The notes: generated from the letters alone by a model not told the origin. A stretch of 64,000 nt of DNA from an uncultured Bacteroidales bacterium (GCA_902800715.1 CADCFN010000004.1:247330-311329), one strand, 5' to 3'. Numbered from the stretch's first letter, positions 17,323 to 26,328 are shown. Translations and numbers: made by a program.

Positions 17323-18369
17323 ATGATGCGTCCGGGATTCAAGAAGTTCGTGTGTCGTTCGCTGCTGGCATTGCTGCCTGTAGCGGCCTACATTACGTTG
17401 TATCTCGTGCTGGACCCGTTTGGTGTGGTTCACCGCTATGACGGCATCTCGATTGCACCCGGCGATACGTTGGAACGCATGCCCAACAAGCGCTATGTCG
17501 CGATTGAGGGTCTGAAGTTCTATAATGCCGAGCACCACTATGACTCATTCATCTTCGGCTCATCGATATCGTCTAACTTCACTGTCGCAGCTTGGAAAAA
17601 GCACCTGCCTGCCGATGCCAGTGTCTATCACTTTACCGCTGGCGCCGAAACCCTGACAGGCATCCGCGACGAGTTGAAATATCTCATTACCCACGGCTAT
17701 CCTGTGCGTCATGCGTTGTTGATTATTGAGGAAGAGATGTTCACGCGCTCCAAGCGCTATGAGGAAATGCCCTATGTGCCGCACTATGACGTTTCGCCCG
17801 AAATCACGTGGCTCCACCTCCAGCGGGTGCATTTCAACGCCTTCCGCGACTTTGATATGCTGCTCTATCAACTGTGGCCCACGCAGCGCCTGGCAGATAA
17901 ACTGTTGATGGACGGCAAGATGACCACCATCCCCAGTGGGCGTGACGAGGTGACCAACGAGGACTCCAGCGCAGGATTGGACTCGATTGTGCTGGGTGAT
18001 CCTGACACTTTCTACAAGGAGCAGCGTCCCTGGCTGGTCAACATGCAGCCGCTTCCCAACGCTTTGCCCTTGCGCATCGATGCCCAAAACGAGTCGCTGC
18101 TGCGCGACATCGCTGCCATGCTGCGCGACAACCATGTTGACTATGTGGTGATTGTGCCGCCGCGCTTCCGCAGCCAGCCGTTGTCGGCTGTGGACCATGC
18201 CCTGATGTGCGAAATCATGGGCGAGGACAGGGTGAACGACTTCAGCAACGACAGCACCTTGATTCATGACCTGTACAGCTATTATGATGGGGTCCACATC
18301 CTTACCTACCGCTGCACAGAGTTAATTGATCGCAGTTACGCCCCCAAGAGCCCGTTAAAACTGCACTGA
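17323..18369 (+). CDS. SGNH-like exported acyltransferase partner of MBOAT
   Basis: 348 residues with one N-terminal membrane helix (RSLLALLPVAAYITLYLVL) and a large extracytoplasmic domain. A nucleophile-type motif FIFGSSISSNF (about 77-86) and a C-terminal Asp-x-x-His (DGVH, about 322-325) fit the SGNH-hydrolase/AlgJ-AlgX/DltD-like group that takes the acyl group delivered by an MBOAT protein and puts it on the final acceptor. It lies 23 nt downstream of the MBOAT gene and ends before a strong bidirectional terminator, so the pair is a complete two-gene operon. Overall similarity to a named family is weak, so the call rests mainly on motifs and pairing. Confidence 0.8.
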   Translation: MMRPGFKKFVCRSLLALLPVAAYITLYLVLDPFGVVHRYDGISIAPGDTLERMPNKRYVAIEGLKFYNAEHHYDSFIFGSSISSNFTVAAWKKHLPADASVYHFTAGAETLTGIRDELKYLITHGYPVRHALLIIEEEMFTRSKRYEEMPYVPHYDVSPEITWLHLQRVHFNAFRDFDMLLYQLWPTQRLADKLLMDGKMTTIPSGRDEVTNEDSSAGLDSIVLGDPDTFYKEQRPWLVNMQPLPNALPLRIDAQNESLLRDIAAMLRDNHVDYVVIVPPRFRSQPLSAVDHALMCEIMGEDRVNDFSNDSTLIHDLYSYYDGVHILTYRCTELIDRSYAPKSPLKLH

Positions 18370-18392
18370 TTCTAACGCTATAAAGAGATATA

Positions 18393-18427
18393 GTGAGGGC
18401 GCACTGCCAATTGCAGTGCGCCCTCAC
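18393..18427. terminator. Bidirectional terminator between convergent genes
   Basis: GTGAGGGCGCACTG and CAGTGCGCCCTCAC form a perfect 14-bp stem around 7 nt. It lies between the SGNH-like gene (plus) and the C10 peptidase gene (minus). T-rich tails are weak on both sides. Confidence 0.8.
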
Positions 18428-18470
18428 GCTATTTCATGCGGACAGACCTCTTCTGTCCGTTATTTACTGA

Positions 18471-21400
18471 TTACTGCATGAACAGGATGATGTCGAGGAG
18501 TTCGGTCGCATCAGCAATGCTCACATTGTTATCGCCATTGACATCGGCGGCATCCAGATTGATGGTGACTTCTTCTTCTCCAAAGAGCAGGTAGTCGATG
18601 AGTTCGCTCACATCAGAGATGCTCAATTTGCCATCATTGTTCACGTCTCCGAGCAGGAAGTCAGGACCATCTTCGGCGTTCTCGTCGAGAACAATCTGGA
18701 ACTGGGCGGCTTCGCTCGGTTTGATATTTGACGCATAAGCCTCAAAGGCTTTGACCGTACCCGTCGCTGCCTTCACAAAGAGGCTGCCTTCATTGTTGAG
18801 GAAGTAAGCGTCCTCGATGGTCTTTTGGGCAAATTCACCGTTCACCATGTGGTAGGTGCCGCTGGTGATGGCGCTGGGATTGGGCTTCACGGTCACGTTG
18901 CTGGCGCTGAAGACGTAGGTCTTGTCGCGCATGTCGGTGCCGTTGGCGCCATCGTAGGGTGCCACGAAGTAGGGCACGTTGGCCTCGAGGGTGCTACCCA
19001 CGTATTCGGCGAGCAGTCTAGCCTCATCTGCGCTGTCTTCCTCCTTGTCGAAGTTGCAGATCCACAGATACTTAGCGTCATCCTTGCTGTGCATCCAATC
19101 GATGGCATTGCCGTCGGCGGTGACACTGGTGGCAGCAAAGGGCAGTACCATCGTGTTCCAACCGCCCGTTTGTCCGGCGTGGCGACCACGGGTAAAGGTG
19201 CGCTCATAGCTGATATTGGTTGCCGAGAAACGGTAGGGAGCATAGAAGTCATAGCCGTGTTTGAGGATGATGTCGCGTTGTGCCACATGGTTCTGGATGA
19301 CATTCCTGGCCTCAAGACCAGCGGGGATGAATTTCTCAGAGTTGCCAACATAGTAGAGCGTGTTAGGATTCTCGTTGGGAATCAACGAGGTCAGGTCAAG
19401 GCCTTCGATGCTGACAGCTGCAGCATTCTCGGGCACACGGATGCCGTTGTAGGGTTTGTAACCCACGCGGTTACCGCTGCCGTCCCACACGACCATACCA
19501 CGGTCAATGGTGTAATATTTTGACTCACCGGGATTAACAAGGTTGGTTGTCACCTCGTTCTCGTTGCGGCCAAAGATGTTGAGGGCATAGCGCGAGCCGA
19601 ATGCCAGGTTGTCAAACTCGAAGTAGAACGTCTGGGTTTCTCCGGCGGGGATGAGTACGTTGCGGCTCAGGTAGGTAACCATGCTGCCGTGGTTGTTCTC
19701 GTCAACGATGAACAGCGGAGCCAGGATGTAACGGTTGTACTCGCCCTCGGTGTTGTTATTGGTAACTTCGACCTTGAACTTGATGTGGCTGTCATAGATG
19801 ACCATGTTCTCATCAGCGTTCAGGGCATTGATTTCAACGCTCAGGTTCATGGGATATACCGTGGAGCCTGCAATGTTCACCGAGCCGTTGCCGGGGATGC
19901 CAGGATTCCATGAGCTGTCGAAGGTGGACAGGTGGGCACTCTTGTTGCCGGCATTCTTCGGGGTGAAGTTGAAGGTCACCACCTTGGTGCCGCCAGCGGG
20001 TATCTCGGCCTCGATGACGGTGGTGTACTCGCCGTACTCGTCCATCGGCTCATTGTCAACATAGAGGAACAGTCGTCCGCTGTAGCGGTCGGCACTATTG
20101 TTCTTGACCGTTACATGGCATTGCTCGGCAAGACCGACTTTCTCGCCACCGGTGAACTCAAAGTTGGTGGCCTCCAGGTTGACAATCGGGTGGTCGGTCA
20201 TCGTAATCATGTTGCCATTGATGGTGGCTTGGATGTAGTAACGGTCACTTTCAATCATCGGTTTCCAGTCGTTGCTGCCCTGCACACTGCTCACGGGCAC
20301 AATCTTATAGTCGCCGTTGGGGAGGTCTTTGCCGAAGGGGTAGGTAATCGAGCTCTGGTTTTCGGGCCAGCTGTCGGTGATGGAGATGAAGCTCGTGCCG
20401 TAGTAAGTCTGGGCAATAATTTCGATGAAGTTGTCATCGGCGTCATATAAGGCAATACCGCGCAGGTATTTGGTGCCGTCGTCGATGTGGTCCTCGGCAG
20501 TCACCTTGATGTAGCGGCGCTTGTTGAGCTTGAAATAGCCGTCGTCGCTGCGCTCAAACGAGCGTGTGCCGGTGTAATACATGTTCCATACCGTCAGGCG
20601 GTGGTCTACCTCTTCGGGTTGGCCGCTGTAACCGGGTTGAATGCCGATGATGGCAGTCTGGTCAATGTTGTAGCCTTCAAGACTGGTAGTGGCACCGATG
20701 CCGCCGGCATAGGGGTTAAGCACCGAAAGCACGAAGTAACCGTCACCCAGGCCTCCCCAACCCCAGTTGATGTGGAAATAGTCGCCATAAGCATAGCCGT
20801 CGCACACAAACGAGTGTCCGCCACCCGTACCTGCACGGCCATTGTAAATCATGGGACGGCCCTCGACCAACTCGTTGTAAATCATATCTTCCCATTGGGC
20901 CTGGTCATAGTCGCTGCGATAAACCAGCTTTGCGTCATAGTTGAAGTAGTCGTTGAGCGCTGTGGGGATGTAGGGGTCACTGGTGCTAGAGGCATTCAAT
21001 CCGTACTGCATGTGAGCAGCGCAACCGGCATAGAGCATGAGCCATGCCACGGCATCTTTTTCGGCTTGCGTCTCGGCACCGGTGTAGCGGTCCTTCATGT
21101 TGTCCCAGTCAAAGTACATGGGCTCCAGCATGTCGGTTTCAAAAACGCCATATTCCTCGTTCATGTAGAAGGTCACAAGATAGGAAGGAATGGGTTGTGA
21201 GATGGTCAACGGGAACTTGTAATAGTTCATAATCTGCGCCATCGAGGTGGCTACGCAGCCGGTATAGGCCAGCTCGCCCACGGTGTCACCGTCCTCGGTG
21301 ATGTCCATGAACTCGGGACAGTGGTCCCAGTAGGGAGCGCCCTGGTCCCAGTGGCTGGTTACCAACGGGGAGATGCTGTTGCGGGTGGGACGCGGAGCCG

Positions 21401-21800
21401 AGAAACCGGTGCCGAGCACTCCCAACTCGTCAAGAGCCTGAATCTGCTGGTCATAGTTCTCCAGCCAAGCTTTCATGTTGGCAGGTATGTTGGTAGGGTC
21501 AAATGAGCCATTGTCGGTGTAGCCCAGGATGCTCGTCGTGCGGTCGTCGCCTGAGACGATGACATAACCCTTGTTGTTCGTGGTGTTGAAAATGTAGTAG
21601 TTTGGTTGGGCCAATGTTGCGTGCCCGCCCATCTTGCGGGGGGTGCGTGAAACGGGTGTGGACTGTACAATGACGCCAGGACGACGTTCCTGCATGAATT
21701 GATTGGCAGCCTGTTGGGCCTGGCTCGGTGTCACAGGCGCCGCTGTCGCTGTCGCTAGCGTCGCTAGCAAAACAGACGCAAAAATTAAAAATTTCTTCAT
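18471..21800 (-). CDS. Secreted C10-family cysteine peptidase with dockerin-like tail
   Basis: 1109 residues. Signal peptide (MKKFLIFASVLLATLATATA), then an inhibitory prodomain of the Spi/streptopain type (about 21-140, YYIFNTTNNKGYVIVSGDDR). The peptidase domain follows with the catalytic Cys near 181 (YTGCVATSMAQIMNYYKFP), the catalytic His near 329 (GGGHSFVCDGY) and the downstream HINWGWGG block. Beta-rich domains fill about 400-1040. Two dockerin-like Ca-binding repeats end the protein (GDVNNDGKLSISDVSELIDY and ADVNGDNNVSIADATELLD). It is probably exported and activated by prodomain removal, degrading host or dietary protein. A second C10 peptidase lies at the right edge of the window. 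Confidence 0.92.
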   Translation of the reverse strand: MKKFLIFASVLLATLATATAAPVTPSQAQQAANQFMQERRPGVIVQSTPVSRTPRKMGGHATLAQPNYYIFNTTNNKGYVIVSGDDRTTSILGYTDNGSFDPTNIPANMKAWLENYDQQIQALDELGVLGTGFSAPRPTRNSISPLVTSHWDQGAPYWDHCPEFMDITEDGDTVGELAYTGCVATSMAQIMNYYKFPLTISQPIPSYLVTFYMNEEYGVFETDMLEPMYFDWDNMKDRYTGAETQAEKDAVAWLMLYAGCAAHMQYGLNASSTSDPYIPTALNDYFNYDAKLVYRSDYDQAQWEDMIYNELVEGRPMIYNGRAGTGGGHSFVCDGYAYGDYFHINWGWGGLGDGYFVLSVLNPYAGGIGATTSLEGYNIDQTAIIGIQPGYSGQPEEVDHRLTVWNMYYTGTRSFERSDDGYFKLNKRRYIKVTAEDHIDDGTKYLRGIALYDADDNFIEIIAQTYYGTSFISITDSWPENQSSITYPFGKDLPNGDYKIVPVSSVQGSNDWKPMIESDRYYIQATINGNMITMTDHPIVNLEATNFEFTGGEKVGLAEQCHVTVKNNSADRYSGRLFLYVDNEPMDEYGEYTTVIEAEIPAGGTKVVTFNFTPKNAGNKSAHLSTFDSSWNPGIPGNGSVNIAGSTVYPMNLSVEINALNADENMVIYDSHIKFKVEVTNNNTEGEYNRYILAPLFIVDENNHGSMVTYLSRNVLIPAGETQTFYFEFDNLAFGSRYALNIFGRNENEVTTNLVNPGESKYYTIDRGMVVWDGSGNRVGYKPYNGIRVPENAAAVSIEGLDLTSLIPNENPNTLYYVGNSEKFIPAGLEARNVIQNHVAQRDIILKHGYDFYAPYRFSATNISYERTFTRGRHAGQTGGWNTMVLPFAATSVTADGNAIDWMHSKDDAKYLWICNFDKEEDSADEARLLAEYVGSTLEANVPYFVAPYDGANGTDMRDKTYVFSASNVTVKPNPSAITSGTYHMVNGEFAQKTIEDAYFLNNEGSLFVKAATGTVKAFEAYASNIKPSEAAQFQIVLDENAEDGPDFLLGDVNNDGKLSISDVSELIDYLLFGEEEVTINLDAADVNGDNNVSIADATELLDIILFMQ

Positions 21801-21877
21801 TGGTTTATGTTAATGTTGATAAATATTATTATGGTTTTTATGATATATCTAAATCATCCTTGGGGACGAATAGCGTG

Positions 21878-21909
21878 CAAAAATATAAATTTTTTTAAAA
21901 ATATACAAT
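21878..21909 (-). promoter_or_regulatory. Promoter of the C10 peptidase gene
   Basis: On the minus strand TATTTTTG (21878-21885) is a TAnnTTTG -7 box, with ATTG 20 nt upstream. Leader about 75 nt. Confidence 0.6.
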
Positions 21910-21944
21910 TTTAGGCACAAAAATGATATCTTGTGCCTAAAATT
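21907..21944 (-). terminator. Terminator of the YitT-family gene
   Basis: AATTTTAGGCACAA pairs with TTGTGCCTAAAATT (14 bp) around a 10-nt loop, 54 nt after the stop at 21998, with A/T flanks on both sides. Confidence 0.75.
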
Positions 21945-21997
21945 TTTTAGATTGTTAGCTAAAAAGCCCTCTAAAATGACGCTTTGTATTTTTGCTA

Positions 21998-22936
21998 TTA
22001 GTTTTCTGTGTTTTTCTTGTCTTCTATGGTATGATGAGTAGTATGGTCATTTTTCTTGTTGTGCACGCGCACCTTCAACTCGTCGAAGCCGAATCCGTAG
22101 ACGCCGTTGACGTTGCTCTGGGTGATGATGGCCTCGCGGTCAGTCTCCTTGATGATGCGGAAGATGTTAACGCTCTCATGCTTGCGGCACATCACCATGA
22201 GGATTTTGACAGGATCCTTGGTATACCAGCCGGTGCCGTCAAGGATGGTGCAGCCACGATGTGCTTCCTTAATGACGTTGTCGGCAATCTCTTGCCATTT
22301 CTTGCTGATAATTTGGAACTGCACGCTTTGGCGTGTGTTGTTGATGACGCGGTCGGCCGATACCGAATAGATGACCATGAAGATGAGACCGTACACGATT
22401 TTGTCAATGGAGTGGAAGAGCAGCCATGACGAGCAGATGATGAGCACGTCGCAGTACATCATCGTGCGACCAAACGATACTGTGCTGTACTTGGCGACCA
22501 TGGCTGCGATGATGTCGGTGCCGCCGGTGCTGCCGTTGTGGGTAAACACCACGCCCAAGCCCAGACCGCACAACACGGCGCCCAGGATGACGTTCATGAA
22601 CGTCTGCTGCTCAATGATGGGCTTGGGGAACATGGGCTGCAGCACGCCAATCATGATGGTGGCGATTGTGGCGCCAATTACCGTGCGCAGCACAAATTGC
22701 TTGCCTACGCTGCGGAAGGCGATAGCCAGCAGGATGATATTGATGGCATAGTAGGTGACGGCGACATTCCATCCGAGCCAGAAGTGGATGAGAGATGACA
22801 AACCCGTCACACTGCCAATCACGATTTCCTCGGGGAGGATAAACGCCGTGAAACCAAAGGCATAGCAGAACAGGCCCAAGGTAATCATCACATAATCTTG
22901 GGCGGTGTTAAGTATTTTTCTTGCATTTTCTGTCAT
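21998..22936 (-). CDS. YitT-family membrane protein with DUF2179 domain
   Basis: 312 residues from the ATG at 22936 (MTENARKILNTAQDYVMITL); an in-frame ATG at 23005 would add 23 residues unlike the family. Five or more membrane helices (FCYAFGFTAFILPEEI, NGSTGGTDIIAAMV) fit the YitT/DUF161 pattern, and the soluble C-terminus with GCTILDGTGWYTKDPVKILM matches DUF2179, which is thought to bind a small regulatory ligand. Transport substrate unknown. It is transcribed divergently from the PF04020 gene at 23099. A TAATTTTG box lies at 22966-22973. Confidence 0.9.
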   Translation of the reverse strand: MTENARKILNTAQDYVMITLGLFCYAFGFTAFILPEEIVIGSVTGLSSLIHFWLGWNVAVTYYAINIILLAIAFRSVGKQFVLRTVIGATIATIMIGVLQPMFPKPIIEQQTFMNVILGAVLCGLGLGVVFTHNGSTGGTDIIAAMVAKYSTVSFGRTMMYCDVLIICSSWLLFHSIDKIVYGLIFMVIYSVSADRVINNTRQSVQFQIISKKWQEIADNVIKEAHRGCTILDGTGWYTKDPVKILMVMCRKHESVNIFRIIKETDREAIITQSNVNGVYGFGFDELKVRVHNKKNDHTTHHTIEDKKNTEN

Positions 22937-22965
22937 AGTGTTGGAATGATTTAGAAATTTCGGCG

Positions 22966-22973
22966 CAAAATTA
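22966..22973 (-). promoter_or_regulatory. -7 box of the YitT-family gene
   Basis: TAATTTTG on the minus strand fits TAnnTTTG, 30 nt upstream of the ATG at 22936. No good -33 box is seen. Confidence 0.45.
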
Positions 22974-23098
22974 CTGATTTTTTTCCGTATTTCGCTGATT
23001 TGCACCGAGAATTCCCGTTGTAGTTAAAATAAATGCGTCGGCGTGACGTTATTCTAACAAACAGCGACTCATTATATATAATATAGAGAAATACTATT

Positions 23099-23440
23099 AT
23101 GCTTACTAGATTAATTGTTTCGGCGTTGGCGGTTCTCATTGCTGCCTATACCCTTGACGGAGTGACCGTGACCCCCTGGTGGTGGGCCTTTGTCATTGCT
23201 ATCGTGCTCGGTTTCATCAACGCGTTCATCAAGCCTGTTGTCAAGTTGCTAGCATTGCCCATCAACATGCTCACCTTGGGCCTCTTTACCTTTATCATCA
23301 ACGGATTGATGGTACTGCTGTGCGCATGGCTGCTGGCTCCGCATTTCGACGTCGCCAACCTGGGCTGGGCAATAGGATTCAGCATCGCTCTCACGATAGT
23401 TAACTGGATTCTTGACTTTCTTATCCCTTCTAAGAAGTGA
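23099..23440 (+). CDS. Small membrane protein, PF04020 (phage-holin-like family)
   Basis: 113 residues with about four hydrophobic helices: LIVSALAVLIAAYTL, WWAFVIAIVLGFINAFI, LTLGLFTFIINGLMVLL and AIGFSIALTIVNWILDFL, ending in IPSKK. The blocks NAFIKPVVKLLALPINMLTL and LGLFTFIINGLMV match the PF04020 family, which is named after phage holins but is a widespread chromosomal family of unknown role. There is no lysin or other phage gene nearby. The stop codon is directly followed by the 57-nt intergenic repeat. Confidence 0.87.
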   Translation: MLTRLIVSALAVLIAAYTLDGVTVTPWWWAFVIAIVLGFINAFIKPVVKLLALPINMLTLGLFTFIINGLMVLLCAWLLAPHFDVANLGWAIGFSIALTIVNWILDFLIPSKK

Positions 23441-23496
23441 TGCTCGCTGCGCTCGCAGTTTAGAGTTTAGGGTTTAGAGTTTAGAGAGGCATTCGC
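23440..23496. repeat. 57-nt intergenic repeat, copy 2
   Basis: atgctcgctgcgctcgcagt, then four AGTTTAG-type heptads and agaggcattcgc. It is the reverse complement of 15788-15844 with a few differences, and begins at the stop codon of the PF04020 gene. Confidence 0.75.
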
Positions 23497-23573
23497 GTAG
23501 TGCTCGCGTTGCTTACAGTTTAGAGATACTTCTGCATCCGATTGACGCTCACAGTCTTTGGGTAATATATAGT

Positions 23574-23614
23574 AAGTCCTATGTTTCACTTTTGAGGGTG
23601 CAAACATAGGACTT
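23574..23614. terminator. Bidirectional terminator between PF04020 gene and tdk
   Basis: AAGTCCTATGTTT pairs perfectly with AAACATAGGACTT (13 bp) around a 15-nt loop, between converging genes. Confidence 0.75.
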
Positions 23615-23670
23615 GTCTTAGCTGAGTTTGAATAAACTTGGCTGCTTTGTGTTTAGCGTGAAGTTGGATG

Positions 23671-24300
23671 TTATTCGTCTTCAAACTTGATGGTGTTGCG
23701 GCTTGTACTCTCGATGCGGCGGTTGCGCCAGCAACGGCGGCATAGTGCCACATACTTGTCATCGCCGCCGATTTCGACCTGGTTACCGTCGGTGACGATG
23801 TTACCCTGGGAGTCGATTCTGGCATTGATGATGGTCTTACGGCCACAGGAGCAGGTCGATTTGATTTCCTCGATGGTATCGGCGAGTTCCATCAGTCGCC
23901 TGGAACCCTCAAACAGATGGGATTGGAAGTCGGTCCTCAGGCCGTAGCACACCACGTTGACGCCATAGTCGTCGACGATGCGTGCGAGCTGGTCAATCTG
24001 TGCCGCCGAGAGGAATTGCGACTCGTCGATAAGAATCCAGTCCTTGACAATGAGCGTTTTTTCGAACATATCCTTGAGCATCTCGTACAGGTCGCTCTCG
24101 GGATAAATCCATGAGCACTTGCGCTCGATGCCGATGCGAGAACGGATGACGTTGTCGTTCTCACGGTCGTCGATGATGGGTTTCATGCACAGGTATTGCA
24201 TGCCACGCTCCTCAAAGTTATAGGCCTGAGTGAGCAACAATGCGGTCTTGGCAGACCCCATCGTGCCGTACTTGAAATATAATTTTCCTACTCCGTTCAT
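23671..24300 (-). CDS. tdk: Thymidine kinase (type II)
   Basis: 209 residues, the normal length. It phosphorylates thymidine with ATP in nucleotide salvage. P-loop GTMGSAKT at 12-19, Walker B/DESQ block WILIDESQF near 90, lasso-type region YGLRTDFQSHLFEGS near 120, and a structural zinc site made of CSCG near 150 and CRRC near 189. The start MNGVGKLYFKYG fits the family. Monocistronic: it faces the PF04020 gene across a shared terminator. A TAACTTTG box lies upstream at 24372. Confidence 0.93.
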   Translation of the reverse strand: MNGVGKLYFKYGTMGSAKTALLLTQAYNFEERGMQYLCMKPIIDDRENDNVIRSRIGIERKCSWIYPESDLYEMLKDMFEKTLIVKDWILIDESQFLSAAQIDQLARIVDDYGVNVVCYGLRTDFQSHLFEGSRRLMELADTIEEIKSTCSCGRKTIINARIDSQGNIVTDGNQVEIGGDDKYVALCRRCWRNRRIESTSRNTIKFEDE

Positions 24301-24371
24301 GTCAATGCGGGTGTAAAGTGCTTATTTACAGGATGAAGCCTTTTGCGCCACGTTTGCACAAAGACCGACAA

Positions 24372-24379
24372 CAAAGTTA
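24372..24379 (-). promoter_or_regulatory. -7 box of tdk
   Basis: TAACTTTG on the minus strand, 72 nt upstream of the tdk start. The 312-nt gap 24301-24612 holds this box and the hairpin at 24481; nothing else is seen. Confidence 0.45.
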
Positions 24380-24480
24380 ATGATTTCCTCTCACTCCACT
24401 GCAAGTTTCGTCCCAAAAAAGTTATTAACACAATTTTTTCACTTCTATAATCGGGGGTGGATGAGGGGTGGGGTAAACAC

Positions 24481-24513
24481 AAACGGCAATTGCCACATGG
24501 GCAGTTGCCGTTT
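24481..24513 (-). terminator. Terminator of the zinc-ribbon gene
   Basis: AAACGGCAATTGCC pairs with GGGCAGTTGCCGTTT with one mismatch; the minus-strand tail is GTGTTTACC. It lies 100 nt after the stop at 24613. Confidence 0.65.
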
Positions 24514-24612
24514 GCGTTTCTTGTAGTGATGGTTCCCGATGGCTAAGGCAGACTGCAATGTCGGCCTCTGGGTCCTTGCACTACACCTCCAAGGCTATGG
24601 ATGCCGCTGGAG

Positions 24613-25383
24613 TTATTTGTTTTTCGCCTCAGTGGGAGCGATGCCAACCAGCTCGGGGTCAATCAGGATGCGTCCGCAGTACTCACAAACGATGACTTTC
24701 TTGTGCATCTTGATTTCCATCTGTCGCTGGGCAGGGATGCGGTTGAAGCAGCCGCCGCAGGCATTGCGCTGTACCACAACGATACCAAGACCGTTGCGGG
24801 TGTTCTTGCGGATGCGCTTGAATGCGGTCAACAGACGCTCTTCAATCTTGTTCTCCTGCTTTTTGGCTTTCTCGCGCAGGGTTTCCTCTTTCTGCTTGTT
24901 CTCAGAGACGATTTCGTCGAGCTCGTTCTTCTTTTCTTCGAGAGCGTGCTCACGGTCGGTACACATCTCCTTGGCTTTCTCAATCTCGGCATGAAGAACT
25001 TCGGCACGACGTGATGCTTCGTTCATCTTCTTTTCAGCGAGTTCGATGTTCAGGTGCTGGTACTCAATCTCTTTGGTCAAGTAGTCATACTCACGGTTGT
25101 TGCGCACGTTGTCCTGGTCGGCAGTATATTTGTCGATCATGGCTTCGGACTGCTGCTTGATTTCCTTATTGCGTGCAATCTCGTCCTTTTGGGCTGCTGC
25201 CTCGTCCTGGAACTTGGCCACGCGGGTGTGCAGACCTGCGATTTCGTCTTCGAGGTCCTGTACCTCTTGGGGCAATTCGCCACGGAGGGTCTTGATTGCG
25301 TCAATCTCGGAAAGCTTCTGCTGCAAGTCGTAGAGTGCTTTCAGTTTTTCTTCAACGGTGAGTTCTTTCTTCTGTGCTGCCAT
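24613..25383 (-). CDS. Coiled-coil zinc-ribbon protein (DUF164 family)
   Basis: 256 residues. Residues about 10-185 form a long charged coiled coil (KKMNEASRRAEVLHAEIEKA). The C-terminus carries a C4 zinc ribbon: CGGC near 211 and CEYCG near 235. This matches the DUF164/zf-RING_7 family, proposed to act in nucleic-acid or translation-linked roles; the biochemical role is not settled. It lies 72 nt downstream of the Nif3-like gene, a pairing common in Bacteroidetes. Its leader is a perfect heptad array ending 9 nt before the ATG. Confidence 0.9.
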   Translation of the reverse strand: MAAQKKELTVEEKLKALYDLQQKLSEIDAIKTLRGELPQEVQDLEDEIAGLHTRVAKFQDEAAAQKDEIARNKEIKQQSEAMIDKYTADQDNVRNNREYDYLTKEIEYQHLNIELAEKKMNEASRRAEVLHAEIEKAKEMCTDREHALEEKKNELDEIVSENKQKEETLREKAKKQENKIEERLLTAFKRIRKNTRNGLGIVVVQRNACGGCFNRIPAQRQMEIKMHKKVIVCEYCGRILIDPELVGIAPTEAKNK

Positions 25384-25392
25384 AATTATTTT

Positions 25393-25427
25393 AGTTTTCA
25401 GTTTTCAGTTTTCAGTTTTCAGTTGCT
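25393..25427. repeat. Heptad array (AGTTTTC)4 AGTTGCT before zinc-ribbon start
   Basis: Four identical heptads and one variant. On the sense strand it reads GAAAACT repeated, ending 9 nt before the ATG at 25383. Confidence 0.85.
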
Positions 25428-25455
25428 GCTGAAACCTGTTGACTGACAACTTATT

Positions 25456-26256
25456 TTATAGATAATTGACTTGATTCAATTCATTTTTTGCAAAAGCGAC
25501 TGCAAAGGTAGGACTTTTTTTCTGAATAATCTCCAAAAAAATCTCTTTTGTGAAATGTTCGCTCTCGTAGTGCCCGATATCGGCCACCACGATGCGCTGG
25601 CTGTTGTCCAGGAAATCATGGTAGCGCATATCGGCGGTGACATACAGCTGGGCGCCCATCTCGACCGACTTGTCGAGCAAGAAACCGCCCGCTCCGCCAC
25701 ACAGCGCCACGCGCGAGACGAGTGTGTCCCCGTCGCCGCTATAGCGCACGGCACCCACCTCGAACGCCACCTTGACGCGCTTCAGCACCTCGCGGGCGGG
25801 CATCAGCTCGATGTCGCCGATGACGCCGCAACCTGCCGTTGTGGTTTCCTCGTCGCCGTAGGGCTGCACCGCATTGCTGTCAAGGAACTGCACGTTGGTC
25901 ATCCCGATTTTGTCAGCCATACGGAAGGAAACACCTTGCCAGGCGCTGTCCATATTGGTGTGGGCGCTGTAGATGGTGATGTCGTGCTTGATGGCCATCG
26001 CCACGGTGCGCTCGACGGGCGTACGTCCCATGATTTTCTTCAAACCGCGGAAGATGAGCGGGTGGTGTGAGATGACCAGGTTGTAGCCGCGGTCTATGGC
26101 CTCGGCAACGACAACCTCGGTGGCGTCGGTACACAGGAGCACGCCTGTGATTTCGGCGTCGGGGTTGCCCACTTGAATGCCTGCATTGTCCCACTCTTCT
26201 TGAAGTCTCAAGGGGGCGTATTGCTCGATGGCGTCAGTGATTTCTCTTATCTTCAT
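25456..26256 (-). CDS. Nif3-like dinuclear metal-centre protein
   Basis: 266 residues, shorter than the Nif3 form with a PII-like insert. Metal-ligand blocks: NLVISHHPLIFRG (about 59-71), IYSAHTNMDSA (about 96-106) and, near the C-terminus, ADIGHYESEHF. Homologues form toroidal hexamers with two metals per subunit and have been described as GTP cyclohydrolase I type 2-like, but the physiological role is uncertain. It precedes the DUF164 zinc-ribbon gene in the same direction. Its ATG at 26256 is preceded on the sense strand by AGTTnnn-complement heptads. Confidence 0.92.
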   Translation of the reverse strand: MKIREITDAIEQYAPLRLQEEWDNAGIQVGNPDAEITGVLLCTDATEVVVAEAIDRGYNLVISHHPLIFRGLKKIMGRTPVERTVAMAIKHDITIYSAHTNMDSAWQGVSFRMADKIGMTNVQFLDSNAVQPYGDEETTTAGCGVIGDIELMPAREVLKRVKVAFEVGAVRYSGDGDTLVSRVALCGGAGGFLLDKSVEMGAQLYVTADMRYHDFLDNSQRIVVADIGHYESEHFTKEIFLEIIQKKSPTFAVAFAKNELNQVNYL

Positions 26257-26260
26257 TTTT

Positions 26261-26328
26261 GGTTTTTAGTTTCTAGTCCCTAGTTTCCAGTTCTTCGATA
26301 GCTGATGCCGACTAGGGACTAGAAACTA
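26261..26328. repeat. Heptad array folded into an 18-bp palindrome
   Basis: TAGTTTCTAGTCCCTAGT (26267-26284) and ACTAGGGACTAGAAACTA (26311-26328) are perfect inverted copies around 26 nt. Both arms are AGTT/AGTC heptads. It fills the aspS-Nif3 gap and could act as a terminator for aspS or as a leader hairpin. Confidence 0.8.

Noticed and set aside
23099-23440. Prophage holin
   Set aside because: The family name is phage-derived, but the gene stands among housekeeping genes with no lysin, integrase or structural gene.
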